Shown here piece by piece: positions 36,690 to 47,192 of a stretch of 64,000 bases of DNA. The notes under the pieces are model-generated. The model was not told where the DNA came from. It did no database searches and was given only the letters and a program-made list of their open reading frames with translations. Made by a program: the position numbers and the translations under genes. Location of the stretch: the NCBI RefSeq assembly GCF_947179165.1, contig NC_077241.1:27789746-27853745 (forward strand), read 5' to 3'. The first letter of the stretch is position 1, and every line of letters begins with the position of its first letter. This DNA is from Solanum dulcamara (Eukaryota; Streptophyta; Magnoliopsida; Solanales; Solanaceae).

Positions 36690-37042
36690 TGTTACACCCC
36701 ACTCTTTCGAGCTCGAAATGTCTCTTAAGTTCTTTAGACATTATCTTGTGAGCCGGATAAGCTACGAAACTATCAAACGACTCCAAGGAAAGGAGAATGT
36801 GATACCCTATAGTAGAAAATGTTGGAAATAGAGCCATAAGAATCCTGAAGGAATTGGAGGCCAAGTAATGAGTTGTAGGACTTGATTTACCTATGTAAGC
36901 TACTAATTTAGAAGTCATATACACTTGAGTTGCTTAAGGACATACCAAGCTTACGTAGCAAGGATTACATAGGGTCCTAAAGTAAGATGAGATTACGAAC
37001 CCACGGGAGAGGCGGAAGGAGGCGTAGCACCTACTCGGAAGC

Positions 37043-37143
37043 AAGCAGGTGATGCACCTACTTTGACTAAGTAGGTGATGCACCTACTTTGACTAAGTAG
37101 GTGATGCACCTACTTGGACTAAGTAGGTGACACACCTACTTGA
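37043..37143. repeat. Palindromic tandem repeats in E LTR 2 U3
   Basis: Three to four units of about 29 bp. Each is an inverted repeat, AAGTAGGTGATGCACCTACTT, linked by TGACT. LTR 3 has two to three units (42048-42119) and LTR 1 none. Confidence 0.88.
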
Positions 37144-38935
37144 GGTGGGTCCCACATCGCCATGTGGCAGCATTTGATTGGTGGCATGAGGTGACATGGC
37201 TTCCTAAGGTTGTGACATGTGTCACCCTTAGAGGATGGCACATGTCACCATCCAAAAGGGATATATATATACAAGTAATGACTAATCCATTACATATTCA
37301 GCCATATTCACTTGGAAAACTTGAGAGAAAAATGTGAGGGAGCAAGAAAGGAGACCTACGGGTTTGCTTCAAAAAGGTAAGTGCCCCGATTTCTTTCCAT
37401 GAATTAATTATTTAAGGTATCCTACTGTGGTATGATGGTGTTTAACAACATAAAAACTATCGTTAGGGAGAAATGAGGATTTTGTTCTTGTTAGCAGACC
37501 CGTTTTTGAATGATACCACTGTTAGTAAAACGAATATAAATCCTTCTGTAAGGCTTCGTTTCAAGTGATTTAAGATGTTTTGGAAAGCTATTTTATAGGG
37601 ATATAACTTTCATTTAGAATATAAAACCCATATTTTCTTTTCTCTACTCAAAAAAAGGTGGTGAAGCATGGGGGAGCTGCTGCCCAGATTCCGTTTTAGA
37701 AATCCTACACGGACAGCTGTGAGTATTTTGGGCATATATTTTCGTACAAATTTTTTGTAGGGGTAATTAAAAATTTTTTGCGACCTTGATACACATGGAT
37801 ATAACTTTCATTGAGTCCAGAAATCTTGTTTCCCTCAATTACCCCTCCGAAACTAAGCGACAATATAAGACAGTGGGCTGTCCAAATTTCACGTTTTGAA
37901 TAGTTTTGGCGAGTTTGACAAGTTTAACATAAGGTAAGGCCTTTCATTTTAAATTGGAGTTTATGGTGTTGTTATAGAGGGTATTGCACGTTGTTTAAGT
38001 GGCTGGAAATGTGAAAATATGATAAAAATGCCTGACGTCCGAAATAAACTAAATTGGAGTCGCTAGAAGTGAATTGTCGTCGAAATAAAGTGTCGTTCTT
38101 GTGAGTTGTTGTTGTAGGGGTGTAATGCGTTGCTGTAGGGCCTAAATATGTTCTAATGTGGGTTAGGTTGCTCATGGTTGAATCCACATGACCCCTCATG
38201 GCGTATAACTAAAGGCGTTACAAAAATAAAGGCTAAACGCCCTATTGTGATACCGTATTTTTGAATAAGTCGTTCGGAGTTTATGTTGTATATTGTTGGT
38301 ATGAATTGCTTAAACATATGCTGAAGGTTGTTGTTGTTGGTTGGCTGTAGGCTTAGGGACCTAATCGGAAATTCGGATAGGGCACATTATAGGGGAGGTG
38401 CTTCCCAAATTTCATTAACGCCTTAACAAACTAAAGAACTAGTCGAGGAAACGACTAAGGAAATAGATTCTATTGATTCTAAGGTGTAACCTAAGATGAT
38501 GGAAAGTTAAGAAGGGTTGATATTCATATTACTTTCATGTTAAATAGGTTCATAGGATGACGGGACATGCCGGGCTAAAAGCAGTCGACCAGAGGTATGT
38601 ATAGCTTTCTTTTGGCATGTTTTCGGCATAAGTATGTAAAGCTATTTCTTCTTTTGGCATGTTTTGGTATAAGTATGTAAAGCCTATATGTTCTTTCTTT
38701 TGGGAATGTCTAAGATCTACGTGACAAGTGATATGTACATGAAGCTTGGGGCAACTCTAGTCATGAGCTCTGAACATGATTCATGATTCATAATTCGTGT
38801 TCATTGTTGAATAGTGTTGGGATGTGTAAGCTCCTATACCTAGGGACCCTTGAACCTGCAGTATGGTGATATCTAAGGGATTTTTGATATGTTACAGAGT
38901 TTTGCGTGCATGTATATGCATTATGATATATATAT

Positions 38936-39248
38936 GGATCGGGTCGACCGTACCTCGACACATTTTGCTATGTAAGGATCGGGTCGTACATTCCACGATA
39001 GATTATGCAATATACGGATCGGGCCATCGTACCTCGGTATTATTATGCATTATATGGATCGGGCCATCGTACCTCGGCATCATCATGTAATATATGTATC
39101 GGGCCATCGTACCTTGGCATTATCATGCGACATATGGATCGGGCCATCGTTCCTTAGCATTATTATCATTATTATATGATACATGGATCGGGCCGTCGTT
39201 CCTCGGCATATACTTTCTATATACAGGGATCGAGTTGTACGTCCCACA
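38936..39248. repeat. GGATCGGGCC minisatellite, E LTR 2
   Basis: Same unit type and number as in LTR 1, with its own point changes. Confidence 0.88.
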
Positions 39249-40037
39249 ATGTTAAGGGCATATATATACCTATCATGATTGATGATGTGTTTGTAACACA
39301 GAGTCCCCAAGCGGGCTGAATACGGTACGTGATAGTGGTATACATGACTTTATTTTATGAGATGCAGGTACAGTACCCTATTAAATGCTATACTTGGTTA
39401 CTTGCATCCCTGTTTTAGTTGTTATATCAGTTGTGTATGCTTATATACTCAGTACATGTATCGTACTGACCCCCCTTTCTTTGGGGGGCTGCGTTTCATG
39501 CCCGCAGGTACAGATGTTCATTTTGGAGATCCACCATCATAGGATTTCCGCTCAGCTATGTTGGAAGTGCTTTACTGTTTTGGAGCCTAGCTTCTGGGTA
39601 CTGGTCCCGCGATGTATATATTTATTTATGCAGGAGTACGGCGGGGGCCCTATCCCGCCATATGTTGTGGTTCCTATTCTTAGAGGTCTGTAGACATATG
39701 TGTGTGGGTTCTTTAGGAGTTTGTTTTGGTTATGCCTATGAGATATATTGTAAAAGCTATTATGCTGTGGCAGCCTTATCGACTGGCTTTCCCTTTCATG
39801 ACATGATGCAAATGAAAGAAGCCACACGTGTATGAATATTTTATCACCCACAGGGTTCATATGTTTGGTTCCTATATCTAGGAGGCTATATAAACATGAA
39901 AAAGTTTTTACCCATTGAAGTTTTTGTAAGTAGTATCACGTTATACATAGTCCAATTTGACTATAGTCGACAGTTATGTAAATGGGGGTCCAGGTCGGAC
40001 CCTAGTCGCGGACCACGGGGCTGGGTGATGAAAAAAG

Positions 40038-40049
40038 TGGTATCAGAGC
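40038..40049 (+). other. Primer binding site, E interior 2
   Basis: TGGTATCAGAGC, an exact match to the initiator-Met primer site. Confidence 0.92.
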
Positions 40050-41549
40050 AGTTCGTCCTTGGAATGTCTACAGACTGTGTCTAGTAGAGTCTTGTTTATC
40101 GGTGTGTTGTGCACCACATCTATAGAAAAGAGGCTACAGGAGATTTAGGATGTTAACTTTCTTTCATAACTAAGATCGTGCGATAGAACCGAGTCATAGG
40201 GAATGAAATTCCTCATACTAACTTGAGATTTCAGCAAAAGGACAGCATCGAAAGTAGAAAGTGATTGAAGATATTAGAAGTCACAAAGCATGCAGGTAAG
40301 CAAAGGCACGAAAGACATATGTCAGGTAAGGTGTTGAAGTACGATTGATATATAAAGTTGAAAAATGAAAGGGAAAGTATACAAGAAAGTGTAACAGGTA
40401 CAGTTTGAGTAGACATACGAGGTAAGTCCCTTTCCATACTGTTAATTGTGGGCACCCTGCGTGGCTGCGATATGAGATGATATTAATATATATGTCTGCC
40501 CTCTGTGGCTGCGATATGATATGATCTAAAAATATACATGCGTATCCTGTAAGGCACTGTTGGCACTTCCTGCGTGCAGGTGTTGAGATAGGAAGAAATA
40601 CAAAGGAAACTCTGCCTAAATTTTCCTAGAAATAAGAAGAGAATGAGATATAGGGCTGTAGTATGTCTTGAAAAGTTATGCTCACAACAATAATGAGATT
40701 TGACGAAACAAGTATGACAAAAAGAAATTATAAAGGTGTGTTAGTACAATGACGCATATAGAACAGACTAAGCCAAGAGCAGAAAAGATTATGATTCAAA
40801 TACAACGCACTTCGTGAAAATGGAACAAGAATAGTTGTGCATCTTACGAACATTGGAATACTAAGAGCAAGGTCAAATGATAACTCGATAAAAGGAAGTT
40901 AATAATAGCAATATGATTGCTATATTTAGAATCTATTAAAGAAAAGTGTAAGATGGTTCGAGACAGAACTATTAAGATATAATCGGTATTAAGGACAAAA
41001 GCCATAACGGAGCCCTGACCTCGACCGAAGGAGGTAAGCCGCTAGTATAGCGATACTAAAGCATTTTCTGAATTTCTCTATGTACCTACACACATTTGTG
41101 TAAGAATTACAGTATAATATGTGGTAATAAAACTAGAAGTAAGATCTGAGTAAAAGAGCAAGATAGCATACCTAAGGTGTTAGAAGTTGAATTAAGAGGA
41201 GTTATGTAATGGATTAAATGAAGAGGAGCATCAGAGGCTTGATAGCTTGTTATGGGGGATGGGAATCCCGACTCGAGAATGGAAGGCGATTAATGTAGGT
41301 TATAGTCCAAGATAACATCACACTCTACGGAAGTATAAGTTTATATGGGTTATGATGGATAGAGTTGCCTATGAGTGGGACCTAGTTTCTGATTTGAAGC
41401 AATACACTCAGTTCTCACAGATCAATGCTCCGCAGGTATATCAATGACCCTCCCAGAATATTTCTCGGGGAGGAGGTCTATGTAACGGGAAGTTATCCTA
41501 CGAGGGGCAACTTATTGCCATCCTGGATTGGCAAATTAAAAGGGGTGTG

Positions 41550-41660
41550 AACTAAGAACGTAGCTTTTGTCAAGATGCCATGGCGGAGTAAGAATCATGA
41601 AGAAATAACTTGGGAATTTGAAGAGGACATGAAACATAGGTATCCGTACCTATTCCCAAA
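41550..41660 (+). pseudogene. Chromodomain remnant, E interior 2
   Basis: Same segment as 36415-36540, with a TGA at its start (GTG TGA ACT) and then open through NVAFVKMPWRSKNH and EDMKHRYPYLFP. Confidence 0.78.
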
Positions 41661-42047
41661 TGTCTATGGGTAAACCCCCACTCCTGGAAGAATGTTACAC
41701 CCAACACTCTCGAGCTTGAAATGTCTCTTAAGTTCTTTAGACATTATCCTGTGAGCCGGATAAGCTACGACACTATCAAACGACTCCAAGGAAAGGAGAA
41801 TGTGATACCCTATAGTAGAAAATGTTGGAAATAGATTCATAAGAATCCGGAAGGAATTGGATGCCAAGTGATGAGTTGTAGGACTCGATTTACCTATGTA
41901 AGCTACTAATTTAGAAGTCATATACACTTGAGTTGCTTAAGGACATACCAAGCTTATGTAGCAAGGATTACATAGGGTCCTAAAGTAAGATGATATTACG
42001 AACCCACGGGAGAGGCGGAAGGAGGCGTAGCACCTACTCGGAAGCAA

Positions 42048-42119
42048 GAAGGTGATGCACCTACTTTGACTAAGTAGGTGATGCACCTACTTGGACCAAG
42101 TAGGTGACACACCTATTTG
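42048..42119. repeat. Palindromic tandem repeats in E LTR 3 U3
   Basis: Two to three units of the GTAGGTGATGCACCTAC inverted repeat, one fewer than LTR 2. Confidence 0.85.
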
Positions 42120-43912
42120 AGGTGGGTCCCACATCGCCATGTGGCAGCATGTGATTGGTGGCATGAGGTGACATGGCTTCCTAAGGTTGTGACATGTGTC
42201 ACCCTTAGAGGATGACACATGTCACCTTCCAAAAGGGATATATATATACAAGTAATGACTAATCCATTACATATTCAGCCATATTCACTTGGAAAACTTG
42301 AGAGAAAAATGTGAGAGAGCAAGAAAGGAGACCTACGGGTTTTCTTCAAAAAGGTAAGTTCCTCGATTTATTTCCGTGAATTAATTATTTAAGGTATCCT
42401 ATGGTGGTATGACGGTGTTTAACAACATAAAAATTATCGTTAGGAGAAGATGAGGATTTTGGTCTTGTTAGCAGACCCGTTTTTGAATGATACCGTTGTT
42501 AGTAAAACGAGTATAACTCCTTGTGTTAGGCTTCGTTTCAAGTGATTGAAGATGTATTGGAAATCTATTTTATAGGTCTATAACTTTCATTTAGACTATA
42601 AAACCCAAATCTTCTTTTCTCTGCTCGAAAAAGGGTGGTGAAGCATGGGGGAGCTGCTGCCCAGATTCCGTTTTAGAAATCCTACACGGACAACTGTGAA
42701 TGTTTTGGGCATATATTTTCGTACAAAATTGCTGTAGGGGTAATTAAAATTTTTTTGCGACCTTGATACACATGGCTATAACTTTCATTGAGGCCAAAAA
42801 TCGTTTTTCCCTCAATTACCTCTCCGAAACTAAGCGACAATATAAGACAGTGGGCTGCCCAGATTTCACGGTTTGGATAGTTTTTGCAAGTTTGACAAGT
42901 TTAATGTAAGGTAAGGCATTTCCTTTTAAATTGGAGTTTATGGTGTTGTTATAGAGGGTATTTCACGTTGTGTAAGTGGCTGTAAATGTGAAAATATGAT
43001 AAATATGCTTGACGTCCGAAATAAACTAAATTGGAGTCGCTAGAAGTGAATTGTCGTCGAAATAAAGTGTCGTTCTTGTGAGTTTTTGCTGCAGGGGTGT
43101 AATGCGTTGGTGCAGGGCCTAAATATTTTCTAATTTGGGTTAGGTTGCTGATGGTTGAATCCACATGACCCCTCGTGGCGTATAACTAAAGGCGTTACAA
43201 AATAAAGGCTAAACGCCCTATTGTGATATCGTATTTTTGAATAAGTCGTTTGGAGTTTATGTTGTATATTGTTGGTGTGAATTGCTTAAACATATGCTGC
43301 AGGTTGTTGTTGTTGGTTGGCTGTAGGTCTTAGGGAACTAATCGGAAATTCGTATAGGGCACATTATAGTGGAGGTGCTGCCCAATTTTCGTTAACGCCT
43401 TAACAAACTAAAGAACTAGTCGAGGAAACGACTAAGGAAATAGATTCTATTGATGCTAAGGTGTAACTTAAGATGCTGGAAAGTTAAGAAGGGTTGATAT
43501 TCATATTAATTTCATGTTAAATAGGTTCATAGGATGACGGGACAAGCCGGGCTAAAAGCAGTCGACCAGAGGTATGTAAAGCTTTCTTTTGGCATATTTT
43601 CGGCATAAGTATGTAAAGCTATTTCTTCTTTTGGCATGTTTTGGTATAAGTATGTAAAGCCTATCTGTTATTTCTTTTGGGCATGTCTAAGATCTACGTG
43701 ACAAGTGATATGTATATGAAGCTTGATGAAACTCTAGTCATGAGCTCTGAACATGATTCATGATTTATAATTCGTGTTCACTGTTGAATAGTATTGGGAT
43801 ATGTAAGCTCCTATACCTAGGGGCCCTTGAACCTGCGGTATGGTGATATCTAAGGGATGTTTGATATATTACAGAGTTTTGCGTGCATGTATATGCATTA
43901 TGATATATATAT

Positions 43913-44223
43913 GGATCGGGTCGAACGTACCTCGACATATTTTGCTATGTAAGGATCGGGTCGTACGTTCCACGACAGATTATGCAATATACGGATCGGG
44001 CCATCGTACCTCGGTATTATTATGCATTATATGGATCGGGCCATCGTACCTCGACATTATCATTAATATATGGATCGGGCCATCGTACCTCGACATTATC
44101 ATACGACATATGGATCGGGCCATCGTTTCTCAATATTATTATCATTATTATATGATACATGGATCGAGCCATCATTCCTCGACATATACTTTCTATATAC
44201 AGGGATCGAGTTGTACGTCCCAT
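43913..44223. repeat. GGATCGGGCC minisatellite, E LTR 3
   Basis: Same array as in LTRs 1 and 2; two adjacent units (44030-44110) are nearly identical. Confidence 0.88.
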
Positions 44224-45013
44224 GGCATTAAGGGCATATATATACCTATCATGATAGATTATGTGTTTGTAACATAGAGTCCCCGAGTGGGCCGAATACG
44301 GTACGTGATAGTGGTATACATGACTTTATTTTATGAGATGCAGGTACAGTACCCTATTAAATTCTATACTTGGTTTCTTGCATCCCTGTTTTAGTTGTTA
44401 TCTCAGCTATGTATGCTTATATACTCAGTATATGTATCGTACTGACCCCCTTTCTTTGGGGGGCTGCGTTTCATGCCCACAGGTACAGATGTTCATTTTA
44501 GAGATCCGCCAGCGTAGGATTTCCGCTCAGCTATATTGGAAGTGCTCCACTATTTCGGAGCCTAGCTTCTAGGTACTGGTCCTACGATGTATATATTTAT
44601 TTATGCAGGGGTACGGCGGGGGCCCTGTCCCGCCATATGTTATCGTTTCTATTCTTAGAGGTTTGTAGACATATGTGTGTGGGTTCTTTAGGAGTTTGTT
44701 TCGGTTATGCCTATGAGATATATTGTAAAAGCTATTATGCTGTGGCAGCCTTATCGACTGGCTTTCTCTTTCATGACATGATGCAAATGAAAGAGGCCAC
44801 ACGTGTATGAATATTTTATCACCTACTGGGTCCATGTGTTTGGTTCCTATATTTAGGAGGCTATATGAACATGAAAAAGTTTTAACCCATTGAGGTTTTT
44901 GTAAGCAGTATCACGTTATACATAGTCCAATTTGACTGTAGTCGACAGTTACGTAAATGGGGGTCCAGGTCAGACACCAGTCACGGCCCACGGGGCTGGG
45001 TCGTGACAGAAAC

Positions 45014-45461
45014 GGTCTAGGAAGGCACCTTTGAACTCTTCCCATCCTATCAGCCCTATTTCTTCATCCCTCTCAACAACCCATTATTCATACCACACTC
45101 GAGCCACACCTTTGAGTTGATAGGCCACTAGATCGGCCTTCTCATTTGGTGGCACACCCATGATAGCCACAATCTGTTACACCTCATTAATGAACTCTAT
45201 AGGGTCCTCAACTAGTTTAAAATCATCGAACTCGGGCGGATTCATCCTTTGGAAATCTCGAATCCTAGAGGCTGGATTTTGCATTTGGGGAGAAGGAACA
45301 CCTAGATTCCATTGGTTGTGTATGACTTGAGCTAACAAAGTAATAACACTGCAAAACTCGGCATGGGTTATCCCGTCCTAATGATGTTGGGCATTGTGAA
45401 TCGGAAGAGTTTGGTCCTCATCATCAACCCTTGCTCTTCGAGGTGCTCTTCCACGAGTCAT
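45014..45461 (-). pseudogene. gag, N-terminal part (element C)
   Basis: Starts at the ATG read on the minus strand at 45461 (MTRGRAPRRARVDDE), about 200 bp after the primer site. It continues with a GFRIQRMNPPEFD-like stretch, a repeated HEVWY-type capsid region and EEFKGAFLD at the E insertion point. Some stops occur. The reading continues at 31682, so the gene is split by 13.3 kb. Confidence 0.85.
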
Positions 45462-45659
45462 TATCTTGAGAACATGAAACGGATTGTTAGTTAAAGGAAA
45501 ACATAGGACACTCTAAGGCACGACATAAATTTAAAAGAAGTGAAAATTTTCCTTAACGCGTCATAGTCTCCTCTTCATAATTATGGCGCACTTCACAATC
45601 ATGAATAAGACCCTATTCGACGTAGTATGTTGGACTCCAAGGACCATTCAAAACCTCAG

Positions 45660-45671
45660 GCTCTGATACCA
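45660..45671 (-). other. Primer binding site of element C
   Basis: The minus strand reads TGGTATCAGAGC, exact, four bases from the inverted LTR edge at 45676. Confidence 0.92.
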
Positions 45672-45675
45672 AGTT

Positions 45676-46573
45676 TCTCACGATCCAAGCCTAGGGCCTA
45701 GACGTGACATAGCGAATGAGGAACCCAAAAGTACCTCAAACAAGCCTCTTAGCATTCTTTCAGCCTTTCATAGGTAATGATGATAAATAAACAAGCGGAA
45801 ATTATAATAATAAATCTTCAACTTATATATGTCCAACAATACCTCTAACTATTAGATTTAATGGGGCTAAGACAAGTCCCTAGCTCACCCTCAATCATAA
45901 TAGAAGAAATGCCATAGTAAAATATCTTAATATATCATAAGCTAGAAAGATAAAAGAGTATTATTCCCGAAACATGGGAACTCACCAAAAGTAGTCTTCA
46001 ACGAAATCTCAACTAGCCACGTGGAGGAGAACGAGGAGGAGCACTTGTCCCTACATGGTGATATCATGTAGGCAAAAGAGTATGCGTTAGTACTTTGAAT
46101 GTACTAAGTATGTAAGGATGCATGAACATTGAGGAAACATTATAACATTTATGTAATATTGAACATAATGTAATGCATGCATAATAAATTATATAGATAG
46201 TCATAGTGCTCCTCCTCGTTCTCCTCCACGTGGCTAGTTGAGATTTCGTTGAAGACTACTTTTGGTGAATTCCCATGTTTCGGGAACAATACTCCTTTAT
46301 CTTTCTAGCTTATGATATGTTAAGATAGTTTACTATGGCATTTCTTCTATTATGATTGAGGGTGAGCTAGGAACTTGTATTAGCCCCGTTAAATCTAATA
46401 GTTAGAGGTATTGTTGGACATATGTAAGTTAAAGATTTACTATCATGATTTCTGCTTGTTTATTTATCATCATTACCTATGAAAGGCTAAAAGAATGCTA
46501 AGAGGATTTTTGAGGTATTTTTGGGTTCCTCATTCACCATATCATGTCTAGGCCCTAGGCTTGGATCGTGACA
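45676..46573. repeat. Long palindrome of two LTR 3' parts (element C)
   Basis: 370-bp arms at 45676-46045 and 46204-46573 flank a 158-bp spacer. The inner edges are AGTGCTCCTCCTCG and its complement. The outer right end GATCGTGACA is the true element terminus; the left end faces the primer site. The spacer reads as ordinary LTR continuous with the left (minus) arm. Confidence 0.92.
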
Positions 46574-46578
46574 CCCAT

Positions 46579-47187
46579 GCTTCCATGTGTCACTTTCATT
46601 TCCCCCTCGTGGGTTTGTAATCTCGTCTTCTTTTATGAATCTATGTAATCCTTGCTACGTAAGCTTGGTACGTAATCAAGTAGCTTAAGTATGTAAGATT
46701 TCTAAGTTGGTATCTTACGTAGGTAAGTCGAGTCCTATGACTCATTACTTGGCCTCCAACTCCTCCTTTTTTCCTTTGTTCTTCTCCTTTCTCAATTTTT
46801 CTTGAAGATTCTAGAGGTTTATGACTAATTACCCCTTTTTACTCATTCATCACGTGGATGAACGACTTGGGCTTGGGTCTTTTGTTTGGGCCTCTCTTAT
46901 TTTTTTTATTCTTCCAATACTAATCACTTAGTCCATAGGTTTTAATGAAATTAAGTTTTTTTTCAAATTTCCAATTTTGCCCTTGGCCTTTTCCAATATT
47001 TTCACATCCAAAATTTCATACCCAACGTATGTGAAATTCGAATTTTTCCCTTAACTTTTTCTAGTATTTCCACATCCAAATTTTTTATAACCAACTTATG
47101 TATCAAACAAGATCAAAATATAACATTATTCTTAACTTGTTACAATTATCCCAAAATGTCCAAATGTGCAAAATACGGGTTATAACA
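46579..47187 (-). repeat. Element D solo LTR, U3 part
   Basis: Continuation of the solo LTR after element C. Around 46595-46760 it matches the U3 of B and E on the opposite strand (the CCCACGAGG, GACGAGATTA and CCTCCAACTCC segments). Beyond about 46790 the sequence is particular to D. Confidence 0.85.
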
Positions 47188-47192
47188 CTGAC

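Larger units (their letters stand above)
36690..40033 (+). repeat. E LTR 2 (shared, middle)
   Basis: 3344 bp. The 3' end has decayed to GGGTGATGAAA in place of GGGTCGTGACA. TATA-like run at 37262-37271 and GTAAG-type donor at 37377. Minisatellite at 38936-39248. Confidence 0.9.
40034..41692 (+). other. E interior 2, non-coding, polypurine tract deleted
   Basis: Very similar to interior 1 but ends at CTCCTGGAAG followed directly by LTR 3. About 130 bp including the polypurine tract is missing. Confidence 0.88.
31683..45008 (+). mobile_element. Element E: tandem array LTR-interior-LTR-interior-LTR
   Basis: Perfect TSD GAAAC at 31678-31682 and 45009-45013. Three LTRs (31683-34903, 36690-40033, 41693-45008) share two interiors of about 1.7-1.8 kb with no gag or pol beyond a chromodomain remnant. 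It is a close relative of B. One TSD pair around the whole shows a single original insertion, later lengthened. It interrupts C's gag. Confidence 0.93.
41693..45008 (+). repeat. E LTR 3
   Basis: 3316 bp, TGTTACACCC to GGGTCGTGACA. TATA-like run at 42239-42248, GTAAGT at 42354-42359, palindromic repeats at 42048-42119, minisatellite at 43913-44223. Confidence 0.92.
26133..46573 (+). mobile_element. Element C: chromovirus with inverted interior
   Basis: The outer ends are TGTAACATTCCC at 26133 and GGATCGTGACA ending at 46573, flanked by CCCAT at 26128-26132 and 46574-46578. These are the two ends of one plus-strand insertion. Yet polypurine tract, pol, gag and primer site inside all read minus, and each LTR is half plus and half minus: 26133-26959 mirrors 27811-26982, and 46204-46573 mirrors 46045-45676. 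The simplest reading is a single inversion with one breakpoint in each LTR. Element E interrupts its gag. Pol has stops and a deletion, so the copy is inactive. Confidence 0.9.
23682..47187 (-). mobile_element. Element D: solo LTR, split by element C
   Basis: Two parts, 23682-26132 and 46579-47187, sum to about 3060 bp. They start TGTCACGACCCAACTCC and end GGGTTATAACA on the plus strand, with CTGAC at 23677-23681 and 47188-47192. There is no interior or second LTR of this element, so it is a solo LTR left by LTR-LTR recombination. It is related to the LTRs of B, B' and E. Element C was inserted later, with TSD CCCAT. Confidence 0.9.
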
